Below are positions 51,125 to 58,991 of a stretch of 64,000 nucleotides of DNA, in pieces; positions within the stretch are counted from its first letter, which is position 1; every line of letters begins with the position of its first letter. The DNA lies in the NCBI RefSeq assembly GCF_014268785.2, contig NZ_JABWRD020000001.1:1315001-1379000 (forward strand). The letters are read 5' to 3'. Origin of the DNA: Pseudomonas shirazensis. GTDB taxonomy: Bacteria; Pseudomonadota; Gammaproteobacteria; Pseudomonadales; Pseudomonadaceae. The notes beneath the pieces are model-generated. The model worked only from the letters and a program-made list of their open reading frames with translations. It made no database searches and had not been told where the DNA came from. The translations under genes were made by a program, and so were the position numbers.

Positions 51125-52133
51125 AAGCAGCCTCCAGGTCGATGACCAATACGGTGACATCATCACGACCGCGGCAAAAATCCCGGTGCAGAACCCCAGC
51201 GATGATCGCCGGGTGGCGCGGGGCCAGGCCCGGGTAGGCTTGCAGGTTCCAACGCGATTGCAGCCCGTCGCTGTACATGATCAACAGATTTCCCTGTACC
51301 TGAGCGTAGTTGAACACCTGACCCTTGCGGTATTGACCGCCGACGATGCCGGGATACGAGGTCAGCCCGCGCGGACGTTCGCCGCCTACCAGCGTCGCAC
51401 CGATGTTGCCGATACCGATAAAGGCCAGGTTGTCCGCTGCAGCGTCATACTGGGCAATCGCCGCCGCGCCGCCGCGCGTGCCGCCCATGGCGTGGTGCAT
51501 TTCGGCGAGCAACTGTTCGGGTTCGCTGAAGGGGGTTCGAGCAAATTCCGTAGCGCCCGCCAGGGCGGCTGAGGCAGCCTCGCTGCCATGACCGAGGCCA
51601 TCGACCACCAGGGCACTCAGGCGCTGATGATCGCGGGCGACATACCAGGTGTCGCCACAGGCTGGATCGTTGTGCAGTGAATGCTGACTGACGCCAATGC
51701 GTACGTCGGCGCCCTTGACATCGCGACGATGCAAACGCGCCAGCACCGCCGCGCCGCGCTCGTCCGCATACACATCGAACACCTGCGCCTGGCGGCTGAC
51801 CGCGCCCAGGCCGATGCCTTGGGTACCAGCTGTGGAATACCTGTCCGTCAGGCAGGCGTGCACGTCAAAGCCAGGGCCTCGATCGATGGCCAAGAGCTCG
51901 AGTGCATGTGCCGCGCCATGCGGCAAGACACGCAGGTGCAGTTCGCCGCGTTCGGCATGCTTGAGCACATTGCTGGCAAGCTCGGTGGCAACCAGCGCCG
52001 CACGGCCTGCGTCGGCCTGATCAAAACCGTGGTCTTCGGCAAGCTTTTGCACGGTGCGCCGAGCATGGCCCACCTGGCTGCTGTCATCGAGCGTCAACAC
52101 CTGGGTCAGGCTGGCCGCAAAAGTCATGTCCAT
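51117..52133 (-). CDS. Fusion of RsbT/RsbW-type ATPase and SpoIIE/RsbX-type PP2C phosphatase
   Basis: This encodes 338 residues. Residues about 1-135 form a GHKL ATPase domain (VATELASNVLKHAERGELHL, then DRGPGFDV). Residues about 145-335 form a SpoIIE/PP2C phosphatase with metal-ligand motifs SALVVDGLGHG and the C-terminal RGRDDVTVLVIDL. In known stressosomes RsbX is a lone phosphatase that resets RsbR and RsbS; here it is fused to a second kinase-like domain. The gene overlaps the RsbT-like gene by 10 bp. Confidence 0.9.
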   Translation of the reverse strand: MDMTFAASLTQVLTLDDSSQVGHARRTVQKLAEDHGFDQADAGRAALVATELASNVLKHAERGELHLRVLPHGAAHALELLAIDRGPGFDVHACLTDRYSTAGTQGIGLGAVSRQAQVFDVYADERGAAVLARLHRRDVKGADVRIGVSQHSLHNDPACGDTWYVARDHQRLSALVVDGLGHGSEAASAALAGATEFARTPFSEPEQLLAEMHHAMGGTRGGAAAIAQYDAAADNLAFIGIGNIGATLVGGERPRGLTSYPGIVGGQYRKGQVFNYAQVQGNLLIMYSDGLQSRWNLQAYPGLAPRHPAIIAGVLHRDFCRGRDDVTVLVIDLEAAYA

Positions 52134-52528
52134 CGAGTTATGGTCACCCGAGTGCCTTGCCCTGGGACGGTATCCAACTCGAACTCGTCGACCAATCGGC
52201 GCGCCCCGGTCAGGCCCAGACCCATGCCATTGCCAGAGGTCCAGCCATCGGTCAGGGCCAGTTTGGTATCGGGGATACCCGGACCTTCGTCACGAAACAC
52301 CAGACGCAGACCCACCCGGCCAAGGCCGTCGATGATCTCCCAGTCCATGTCGCCGCCACCGCCATACACCACGGTGTTACGCGCCAGCTCGCTGACAGCG
52401 GTGACCATCTTGGTCAGGTCGACCAGGCGCATGCCGCATTCGCTGGCCAGCTTGCGCGCCAGTTGACGCGCCAGCACCACATCCTGCTCGATGCGTACCG
52501 GTTGACTGCCGCTATCGCGGACGTTCAT
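52124..52528 (-). CDS. rsbT: RsbT-like serine/threonine switch kinase
   Basis: This encodes 134 residues forming one GHKL ATPase domain, with N-box VSELARNTVVYGGGG, G1 box DEGPGI and G2 box NGMGLGLTGARRL. This is the RsbT pattern, including the Asn-Thr-Val-Val segment. RsbT phosphorylates RsbR and RsbS and, once released, switches on its output protein. It overlaps the RsbS-like gene by 4 bp. Confidence 0.93.
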   Translation of the reverse strand: MNVRDSGSQPVRIEQDVVLARQLARKLASECGMRLVDLTKMVTAVSELARNTVVYGGGGDMDWEIIDGLGRVGLRLVFRDEGPGIPDTKLALTDGWTSGNGMGLGLTGARRLVDEFELDTVPGQGTRVTITRWT

Positions 52529-52887
52529 GACTGGCCTACCCGCTGGCGCAGTAGGTGCATGCCGCGATCAACGTTCAGTGCCGTGCTGACACCGGGCAAG
52601 GTCAGCCCCAGTTCGACCAGGGTGATAGCGACCGCAGGCTGCATGCCGACCAGCACCGTCTCGGCGTCAAGGATGCGCGACAGTCCGGAAATAGTGGCGA
52701 TCATGCGGCCGATGAACGAATCGACCATATCCAGCGCCGAGATATCGATCAGCACGCCGCGGGCGTTGGTCTGGTCGATGCGGCTGGTCAGGTCATCCTG
52801 CAGGCGCAGCGCCAGCTCGTCATGCATGTCTACCTGGATGGTCACCAGCAAAAACTGGCCCATCTGCAGGATCGGGATACGCTCCAT
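52525..52887 (-). CDS. rsbS: RsbS-like STAS-domain antagonist
   Basis: This encodes 120 residues forming a single STAS domain. The phospho-acceptor Ser of RsbS (Ser59 in Bacillus) is preserved in LDMVDSFIGRMI, and ISALD precedes it as in the family. It should scaffold the complex with RsbR and sequester RsbT until phosphorylated. It lies 3 bp after the RsbR-like gene. Confidence 0.93.
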   Translation of the reverse strand: MERIPILQMGQFLLVTIQVDMHDELALRLQDDLTSRIDQTNARGVLIDISALDMVDSFIGRMIATISGLSRILDAETVLVGMQPAVAITLVELGLTLPGVSTALNVDRGMHLLRQRVGQS

Positions 52888-52890
52888 CGT

Positions 52891-53742
52891 TTACGCCCGC
52901 TCGCCGATGTCGGTGCCCAGGCGCTTGAGCGCGAGTTTCAGTGCATCGGCCAGGTTCGACTTGGTGGTCAGGGTGCCCAGGTCCAGGCCCAGGTGCACGA
53001 TGGTCTGGGCGATCTGCGGGCGCACGCCACTGATGATGCAATCAGCGCCCATCAGGCGGATTGCGGTGACGGTCTTGAGCAGGTGCTGAGCAACCAGTGT
53101 GTCCACGGTCGGCACGCCGGTGATGTCGATGATGGCAATTTCCGAACCGGTCTCGACAATGCGCTGCAGCAGCGACTCCATGACGGTCTGGCTGCGGTGC
53201 GAGTCAAGTGTGCCGATCAATGGCAGCGCGAGCACGCCTTCCCATAGTTTGACCACTGGAGTGGACAGCTCGAGCAGTTCTTCCTGCTGGCGCTTGATCA
53301 CTCCTTCACGGGTCTTTTGATAGGTGCGGATGGTGTGCAGGCCAAACGCATCGAACAGCTCGGAAATTTGCCACAGTTGTTCGGCAAGCTCGGCTGGCTG
53401 ATCGCGGTACTGGGTTTGCAGCAGCGCAAACAGCGGGCCTTTCAGCGAAAAGATGAACGAGGCAGTCTGATGCGACTCCTGGCCGAGCTGGGCACGGCTG
53501 GCGGAGAGTTTGTCGAGGAAGCGGCGGGTTTCTTCCCAGCCCGCAGCCGCTGGGTTAGCACTGCCCTCATGGCGCAAGCCATCTACGATCAGTTGCAGAA
53601 ACTCACGGCTTTGCTGACGCAGGTCGTGCTCTTTGACGTTACGCGAAGCGCCACTGGCTTCGAGCGCTGCCTGCCAATCATTGAGCAACTGTGGCTGATT
53701 GCCGACGATCGCTTCCAGGGTGCTGCCTTGCAGTGCTGCCAT
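52891..53742 (-). CDS. rsbR: RsbR-like stressosome scaffold protein
   Basis: This encodes 283 residues. The N-terminal half is an all-helical RsbR-type (globin-like, non-heme) sensor region; the C-terminal half is a STAS domain. Both threonines phosphorylated in Bacillus RsbR (Thr171 and Thr205) have counterparts, in DITGVPTVDT and RPQIAQTIV. This is the first gene of the six-gene operon and probably the signal-sensing part. The sensor half is too divergent to name its signal. Confidence 0.92.
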   Translation of the reverse strand: MAALQGSTLEAIVGNQPQLLNDWQAALEASGASRNVKEHDLRQQSREFLQLIVDGLRHEGSANPAAAGWEETRRFLDKLSASRAQLGQESHQTASFIFSLKGPLFALLQTQYRDQPAELAEQLWQISELFDAFGLHTIRTYQKTREGVIKRQQEELLELSTPVVKLWEGVLALPLIGTLDSHRSQTVMESLLQRIVETGSEIAIIDITGVPTVDTLVAQHLLKTVTAIRLMGADCIISGVRPQIAQTIVHLGLDLGTLTTKSNLADALKLALKRLGTDIGERA

Positions 53743-54004
53743 ATGCCGTTAACTCCGAAAACTTGCTGAGATGCCATCGATCATTCACTTCGCATTGAAT
53801 GACATCCGCGGATATGAATAGTTGGGAAAAAACTGCAATAAATCGCTCGTATGCCCGCTGCGCTGCAGCTAACTCTAGGTCATGTTTGCCATTCATGGGC
53901 CAGCACGGCATGCCGACAAGGCATTTGCCCTGAACGACACCGCCGTGGCATAGATCTATGGGAGAGCTTTTTAACAGAAACCGCGCATTTGAGGAGATTT
54001 CTTT

Positions 54005-54844
54005 GTGAGCAACCCACAGTACGTACCGCCCAAGGTCTGGCGCAACGAGCCCGCCAATGCCGGCAAGTTCTCCAGCACCAACCGTCCGGTGGCAGGCGCC
54101 ACCCACGAGCAGGCCTTGCCACAGGGCAAACAGCCGCTGCAGTTGTACTCGCTGGCGACGCCCAACGGCGTCAAGGTGACCATTCTTCTTGAAGAATTAT
54201 TGGCACTCGGCCATAGCGGCGCCGAGTACGACGCCTGGCTGATCCGCATTGGCGAGGGCGAGCAATTTTCCAGCGGTTTTGTGGCGGTCAACCCCAACTC
54301 GAAGATCCCGGCACTGCTTGACTGCAGCCAACAGCCACCGGTGCGGGTGTTTGAATCGGGCTCGATCCTGCTGTATCTGGCAGAGAAGTTCGGTGCGCTG
54401 CTGCCGAGCGCCCCAGCCGCACGAACCGAGACACTCAACTGGCTGTTCTGGCAGATGGGCGCAGCACCCTACTTGGGCGGCGGCTTCGGCCACTTCTATG
54501 TGTATGCGCCGGAGAAGATCGAGTACGCCATCAACCGCTTCACCATGGAAGCCAAGCGTCAGCTGGATGTTCTCGAGCGGCGTCTGGCCGAAAGCCCTTA
54601 CCTGGGCGGCGACGAGTACAGCATCGCTGACATCGCCGTATGGCCCTGGTACGGCCAGTTGGTGCGCGGCAACCTGTATGACGCGGCGCAGTTCCTCGCC
54701 GTCGAGGAATACCCCAACGTGCAACGCTGGGCCGAAGAAATTGCCCAGCGCCCGGCAGTACAACGCGGCACGCGGGTCAACCGCACCTGGGGCGATGAGG
54801 CCACGCAGGTTGCAGAGCGTCACTCTGCGCAAGACCTGGATTAA
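54005..54844 (+). CDS. yghU: Glutathione S-transferase, YghU (Nu) class
   Basis: This encodes 279 residues from a GTG with GAGGAG upstream. The thioredoxin-like domain starts late, after an approximately 45-residue N-terminal extension that is typical of YghU (VPPKVWRNEPANAGKFSSTN). It has LYSLATPNGVKVTILLEEL, then NPNSKIPALLD and FESGSILLYLAEKFG for glutathione binding, then the all-helical C-terminal domain. Nu-class enzymes reduce organic peroxides and disulfides. It is divergent from the stressosome operon, which may be coincidence. Confidence 0.9.
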   Translation: MSNPQYVPPKVWRNEPANAGKFSSTNRPVAGATHEQALPQGKQPLQLYSLATPNGVKVTILLEELLALGHSGAEYDAWLIRIGEGEQFSSGFVAVNPNSKIPALLDCSQQPPVRVFESGSILLYLAEKFGALLPSAPAARTETLNWLFWQMGAAPYLGGGFGHFYVYAPEKIEYAINRFTMEAKRQLDVLERRLAESPYLGGDEYSIADIAVWPWYGQLVRGNLYDAAQFLAVEEYPNVQRWAEEIAQRPAVQRGTRVNRTWGDEATQVAERHSAQDLD

Positions 54845-54884
54845 CCAGTAATACGTGCCGGGGCTGCGCCCCGGCCAGTTACGT

Positions 54885-55877
54885 TCAGGATGATGCAGCT
54901 TCGCCCTCGACCTCTTCCTTGCGGCTGGCGTAACGCTGGGCCAGCACTGCACAGACCATCAATTGAATTTGATGGAACAGCATCAACGGCAGGATCATCG
55001 CGCCGATCCCGCTACCGACGAACAGCACCTGCGCCATGGGCACACCGGTAGCCAGGCTTTTCTTCGAGCCGGCAAACAGGATGGTGATGCGGTCTTCGAC
55101 ACTGAAGCCGAGCGCTCGGCCGAGCACCCGCACGCCCAACAGCACTACCGCCAGCAGTATCCCGCACACGGCGAACAGGCCGGCCAGATGTTGCGGCGAC
55201 ACCGTGTGCCAGAGCCCGGTGACAACCGCTTCACTGAACGCGGTGTAGACCACCAGCAGAATCGAGCCCTGATCGACGATCTTCAGCCAGCGCGCGTTGT
55301 GCTTGACCCAGTCGCCGATCCAGCGCCGAGCGATCTGGCCGGCCACGAATGGCACCAACAACTGCAGGGTGATTTTCAGCACCGCGTCCAGGCCCGAGCC
55401 GGTATTGCCGTCGGCACCCAGCAGCAACATCACCAGCAGCGGGGTGAGGAAAATCCCCAGCAGGCTCGAAGCCGCTGCGCTGCAGATCGCAGCCGGGACG
55501 TTGCCGCGCGCCAGCGAGGTAAAGGCGATTGCCGATTGCACCGTGGCCGGCAAGGCACACAAATAGAGCACGCCCAGGTATAGCTCGTTGCCTACCAACG
55601 GCACGAACAGCGGCTTGAACGCCAGCCCCAGCAGCGGAAACAGGACGAAGGTGCAGGAGAACACCAGCAGGTGCAGACGCCAGTGGCCAGCACCCTTGAT
55701 GATTGCCTCGCGCGACAGCTTGGCCCCATGCAGGAAGAACAGCAGGCCGATAGCCAGGTTGGTCAACCAGCCGAACACCACTGCACCCTGGCCCGAGCAC
55801 GGCAGCAGCGTAGCGATCAGCACCACGCCGAGCAGGGCCAGGGTGAAGTTGTCGAACAGCATGCGGAAGTACTTCAT
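54885..55877 (-). CDS. SBF-family (bile acid:Na+ symporter-like) transporter
   Basis: This encodes 330 residues with about 10 helices (first: FTLALLGVVLIATLLP). Segments FFLHGAKLSREAI and FAGSKKSLATGVPMAQVLF are the signature parts of the SBF-like family (PF13593; the E. coli relative is YfeH). The substrate is unknown. It is divergent from the beta-lactamase gene. Confidence 0.85.
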   Translation of the reverse strand: MKYFRMLFDNFTLALLGVVLIATLLPCSGQGAVVFGWLTNLAIGLLFFLHGAKLSREAIIKGAGHWRLHLLVFSCTFVLFPLLGLAFKPLFVPLVGNELYLGVLYLCALPATVQSAIAFTSLARGNVPAAICSAAASSLLGIFLTPLLVMLLLGADGNTGSGLDAVLKITLQLLVPFVAGQIARRWIGDWVKHNARWLKIVDQGSILLVVYTAFSEAVVTGLWHTVSPQHLAGLFAVCGILLAVVLLGVRVLGRALGFSVEDRITILFAGSKKSLATGVPMAQVLFVGSGIGAMILPLMLFHQIQLMVCAVLAQRYASRKEEVEGEAASS

Positions 55878-56001
55878 TACTCATTCCTTGTTGTCATCGT
55901 GCAGCGCACGACGATAAGGTCTGCGGCTTATCTGCGCTAACGCTGGAACGCCCGCCAGTGTCGCGCAACGGACACCGCGTACGCTGCAGACAGGAATCCC
56001 C

Positions 56002-57141
56002 ATGCTCACTTCCCGCACATTTCTCACCCTGCTTGGCCTCACCTGCTCGCTGGCCAGTACGCACAGCCTTGCTGATGATCTGCAATCTCGGGTCGATGCC
56101 GTGATCAAACCGTTGATGGAAAAACACGCGATCCCAGGCATGGCAGTTGCTGTGTTCGCCGATGGCCGAGAACATATCTTTATCTATGGCGAAGCTAACA
56201 AGGTCGACCACCAGCCGGTAAGCCGCGAGACCCTGTTTGAAGTCGGGTCGTTGAGCAAGACTTACACCGCGACACTGGTGGCGCTGGCCAGTGCCGAAGG
56301 TAAAGTCGATCTGGCCGCGCCAGCCAGCCGCTATCAACCTGCGCTGAGCAACACGGCCTTGGGCCAGGCCACCCTGCTGGAGCTGGGCGCGTATAGCGCC
56401 GACTGCCTGCCATTACAGTTCCCGGATGACGTCAAGAGCGACGCCCAGGCGCTGGTGTTCCTCCAGCAATGGCAACGCAAGGCTGCGCCAGGCACGCAGC
56501 GCTGCTATTCCAACCCCAGCCTCGGCTTGTTTGGCGACCTGGCAGCGCGCGCGCAGAAGCTGCCCTTCGCGAAGTTGATGGAAGAGTCGCTGCTGCCAAA
56601 GCTTGGCCTCAACCACACCTACCTGCAGGTGCCTGCCAGCGCACACAGCCAGTACGCCCAGGGTTATGACGCTCAGCAGCGGCCAGTACGGGTCACGCCC
56701 GGCGCCTTCGCTGATGAGGCCTACGGCATCAAGACGACGATCGTCGACGCGCTGCGCTATGTGCGCGTGCAGGTACAGCCCGAGCAATTGACTGCACCAC
56801 TCAAGCAAGCCATCGCCCTCACCCACCAAGGTTACTTTCAGGTGGGCCGCATGACTCAGGGCCTTGGTTGGGAGCGCTACCCTCATCCCGTGACTCTGCC
56901 CACACTACTCGCGGGCAACGGTGCCGGTATGGTCCGCGAGCCGCAGGCTGTAACCCGCTTGAGCCCGGCCAGCCCCGCCGACGCTGGCGCTTGGTACAAC
57001 AAGACGGGGTCAACCAGTGGCTTCGGTGCCTACGTTGCATTTATCCCCAGCAAAGGCCTGGGTATCGCCCTGCTTGCCAACCGCAATTACCCCAATGAAG
57101 CCCGTGTCGAAGCGGCCTACCAGATCCTTTCCGGGCAGTGA
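56002..57141 (+). CDS. ampC: Class C beta-lactamase (AmpC type)
   Basis: This encodes 379 residues. It has a signal peptide (FLTLLGLTCSLASTHSLA, then DDL), the active-site Ser in GSLSKTY (SxxK), the class C Tyr-x-Asn in RCYSNPS and the KTG triad in NKTGSTSG. LPLQFPDDV and the C-terminal LLANRNYPNEARV are also typical of AmpC. It hydrolyses cephalosporins and penicillins in the periplasm. No ampR is adjacent, so LysR-controlled induction is not indicated locally. Confidence 0.93.
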   Translation: MLTSRTFLTLLGLTCSLASTHSLADDLQSRVDAVIKPLMEKHAIPGMAVAVFADGREHIFIYGEANKVDHQPVSRETLFEVGSLSKTYTATLVALASAEGKVDLAAPASRYQPALSNTALGQATLLELGAYSADCLPLQFPDDVKSDAQALVFLQQWQRKAAPGTQRCYSNPSLGLFGDLAARAQKLPFAKLMEESLLPKLGLNHTYLQVPASAHSQYAQGYDAQQRPVRVTPGAFADEAYGIKTTIVDALRYVRVQVQPEQLTAPLKQAIALTHQGYFQVGRMTQGLGWERYPHPVTLPTLLAGNGAGMVREPQAVTRLSPASPADAGAWYNKTGSTSGFGAYVAFIPSKGLGIALLANRNYPNEARVEAAYQILSGQ

Positions 57142-57194
57142 CTGATGGATTGTCGGACATTATGTAGTGAGGAAAAATATTCACTACAAAACTG

Positions 57195-57428
57195 TTGACG
57201 CCGTTGATCGGCGTTGGGCATGATTAAGCCGTCTCCCTGATCGGGAGCGGTGGCAAGGGTAGTCCAGACGGCTTGCGCGGTAACGCAAGGCGTTCGTGGA
57301 GAGGGAACTGTCCAAAAGGCAGCATGTGAAAAGCCCCTGTTGCAACGCTGCGGTAGCAGCCTTGGTAGCGCGCTACATGTGTAGAGCGCCAAGTGTGAAA
57401 TCACTAAACGACGGGTAATAGGGGCTTT
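57195..57428 (+). ncRNA. Highly structured leader (candidate regulatory RNA) before a small ORF
   Basis: A possible promoter (TTGACG at 57195, CATGAT at 57219, 18-bp spacer) is followed by several perfect helices. AGCCGTCT (57227-57234) pairs with AGACGGCT (57266-57273) around an inner CTCCC/GGGAG stem. CTTGCG (57272) pairs with CGCAAG (57284). CTACA pairs with TGTAG around 57373-57384. AAAGCCCCT (57330-57338) pairs with AGGGGCTTT (57420-57428). The last helix covers the GGGG directly in front of the ATG at 57429. I do not recognise a known RNA family. Confidence 0.55.
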
Positions 57429-57767
57429 ATGATGAACATGAATTTGAACGACAAACCGACTGTTGACCAATTGGCCGAGCTGTTCGCTGCACGCAAGGAC
57501 AGCCTTGACGATCACCTGCTGTGGATCAGCCAGACTGGCGAGGTTCGCCTTGATCGTCTGCCGCCGAACAGCCTTGAAGACGAATTTGCAGCGCACCTGC
57601 CCAGCACCTGCGCCAGCTTCAGGGTCTACCGTCGCGGCCAGGGCTTTGTTGGCAAAAAGGCTGCAGCCGACACCGAGTTCGTTGGCCGCGTGCTGGAAAC
57701 GCTGCAACAGGAATGGCCTGCAGCCCGTGAGCGGCAAGTAGCCAAGCTGATCGAGCCACTGAACTGA
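57429..57767 (+). CDS. Small conserved-looking hypothetical protein, 112 aa
   Basis: Three in-frame ATGs lie close together (57429, 57432, 57438). The first is reported; the ribosome-binding GGGG four bases upstream is inside a long-range helix. The protein is soluble, acidic and mostly helical (LAELFAARKDSLDDHLLWIS, then EFVGRVLETLQQEWPAARE), with no signal peptide or known motif. A strong terminator follows. The structured leader suggests translational control of this small gene. Confidence 0.7.
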   Translation: MMNMNLNDKPTVDQLAELFAARKDSLDDHLLWISQTGEVRLDRLPPNSLEDEFAAHLPSTCASFRVYRRGQGFVGKKAAADTEFVGRVLETLQQEWPAARERQVAKLIEPLN

Positions 57768-57787
57768 GCGGCCTGATTGTGGTGTTG

Positions 57788-57815
57788 AGCCCGGCCTGCA
57801 AAGGCCGGGCTTTTT
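57788..57815 (+). terminator. Rho-independent terminator
   Basis: AGCCCGGCC and GGCCGGGCT form a perfect 9-bp GC-rich stem with loop tgcaaa, followed by TTTT. It ends the small gene at 57429 and abuts the stop of the convergent gene at 57815. Confidence 0.9.
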
Positions 57816-58108
57816 CATGCGCGTAGCCGCTGCGGCTGCGGCGCAGCGTCAAGGCTCATGGCCCGCGCCCGGTTGACACCCCACACCATCGCCCGCGTAG
57901 TCGTCTCGCCGGGCCGTGTCGGATAGTACTCTTCCAGCAATGCTGTGCCGTTGTCGCTGTACATGCCGATGAACATCTGCGTGGCGCCCAGCCGTGACAG
58001 GCGGACCTGCACGTCAATGGTAATACCGTCGCTGAGTTGTTCTTCATGGCTGCGGCTGGGCAGCTGTGATTGGGCCCAATGCCGGTAGGCTTCTTCCCTG
58101 ATGCGCAT
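57815..58108 (-). CDS. Small conserved hypothetical protein (paralogue of the 2199-2504 protein)
   Basis: This encodes 97 residues from the ATG at 58108, which has AGGAGG nine bases upstream; the longer open frame to 58207 lacks one. It shares IDVQVRLSR-G-TQMFIG-Y, then L-EE, then RPGE-TTRA--WG--RAR with the protein near the left end of the window. It is a small alpha/beta soluble protein with no known domain. The conserved Arg/Gly/Trp positions in both copies suggest a family with a specific binding role. Confidence 0.75.
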   Translation of the reverse strand: MRIREEAYRHWAQSQLPSRSHEEQLSDGITIDVQVRLSRLGATQMFIGMYSDNGTALLEEYYPTRPGETTTRAMVWGVNRARAMSLDAAPQPQRLRA

Positions 58109-58290
58109 TGCAGTCAATCCTCCTTTTGTGAAAGTACAGCGCAAGCAGACCACAGCATTGTTACATCTGCGAGTGCAACTCACTGTTAACTTGCGCAAAA
58201 TCAACAAAGCTCATCATAAGCGTGCCGTTGGGCGAAAATCCTGTAGGCATTCCTGTCTTGGGACCGCTGCACGCTGCCAATGACACTGTT

Positions 58291-58479
58291 TTACTTGCGC
58301 GCCGGAATCCGCGGCGTGAACCGCCCTTTCTTGCAGCGCTGCAACGCCACCGGCTGCATCTGCTCGGAGTCATCCAGGGTCATATGGGCAAAACCCAGGC
58401 GAAACGCAGCTTGCCCGCAGCGCACCTGATTGTTGATCGGAAACACGTCATTAAGGTCTTCGACAAAGGCTTCGCTCAT
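58291..58479 (-). CDS. Small hypothetical protein, 62 aa
   Basis: ATG at 58479 is preceded by AGGGAG. The 62 residues (AFVEDLNDVFPINNQVRCGQ, then AAFRLGFAHMTLDD) look like a folded N-terminal part followed by a basic tail (RCKKGRFTPRIPARK). I do not recognise it. It is isolated, and its existence rests on the ribosome-binding site and composition. Confidence 0.5.
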   Translation of the reverse strand: MSEAFVEDLNDVFPINNQVRCGQAAFRLGFAHMTLDDSEQMQPVALQRCKKGRFTPRIPARK

Positions 58480-58617
58480 CGCCCAACTCCCTGCACAGTT
58501 AGCCGCGCCGGCAAGCCCCTCGCTTGCCCGATAAAGCCCGGCTGTTGAACTGAGACTAGCCGGTCATTCTCGGACTGCTCGGGCGAAAAACCCATAACTG
58601 ACCAGTGGCACTTAGCC

Positions 58618-58938
58618 TTATCTGAGCCTGACTGCAGTACCCGTGGCGAACACCACCACCATGCCGCCCTGCACCGAGGGCATGCTGATTTCGAAGTCCA
58701 CGCCGACCACTGCATCGGCATTCATCTGCCGCGCGCGGGCGATCAACTCAGCGGTAGCCTGCTCGCGGGCTTGCTTCAATGCACTTTCAAGGGTCTGCGA
58801 ACGCCCCCCGAAGAAATCCCGAAAGCGCGCAAAGAAATCGCGGACGAAGTTGATCCCCTGCACCGATTCGGCGCTGACCAAGCCCAGGTATTCACCAATC
58901 GGACGGCCATCGAGCTGGCTGGTGGTAGAGATGATCAT
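58618..58938 (-). CDS. YbjQ/DUF74-family protein
   Basis: This encodes 106 residues from the ATG at 58938, with AGGAG seven bases upstream. YbjQ hallmarks are present: the N-terminal LGLVSAESVQGINFVRDFFA, the helix ALKQAREQATAELIARARQM and the C-terminal ADAVVGVDFEISM. These are pentameric proteins, often annotated as heavy-metal-binding on weak grounds. No membrane segment is seen. It lies downstream of the EamA gene on the same strand. Confidence 0.88.
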   Translation of the reverse strand: MIISTTSQLDGRPIGEYLGLVSAESVQGINFVRDFFARFRDFFGGRSQTLESALKQAREQATAELIARARQMNADAVVGVDFEISMPSVQGGMVVVFATGTAVRLR

Positions 58939-58991
58939 GCACATACTCCTGCTGCTGCCCGGCCTGCATGGCCGGGGCAAAAGAAGCGATC

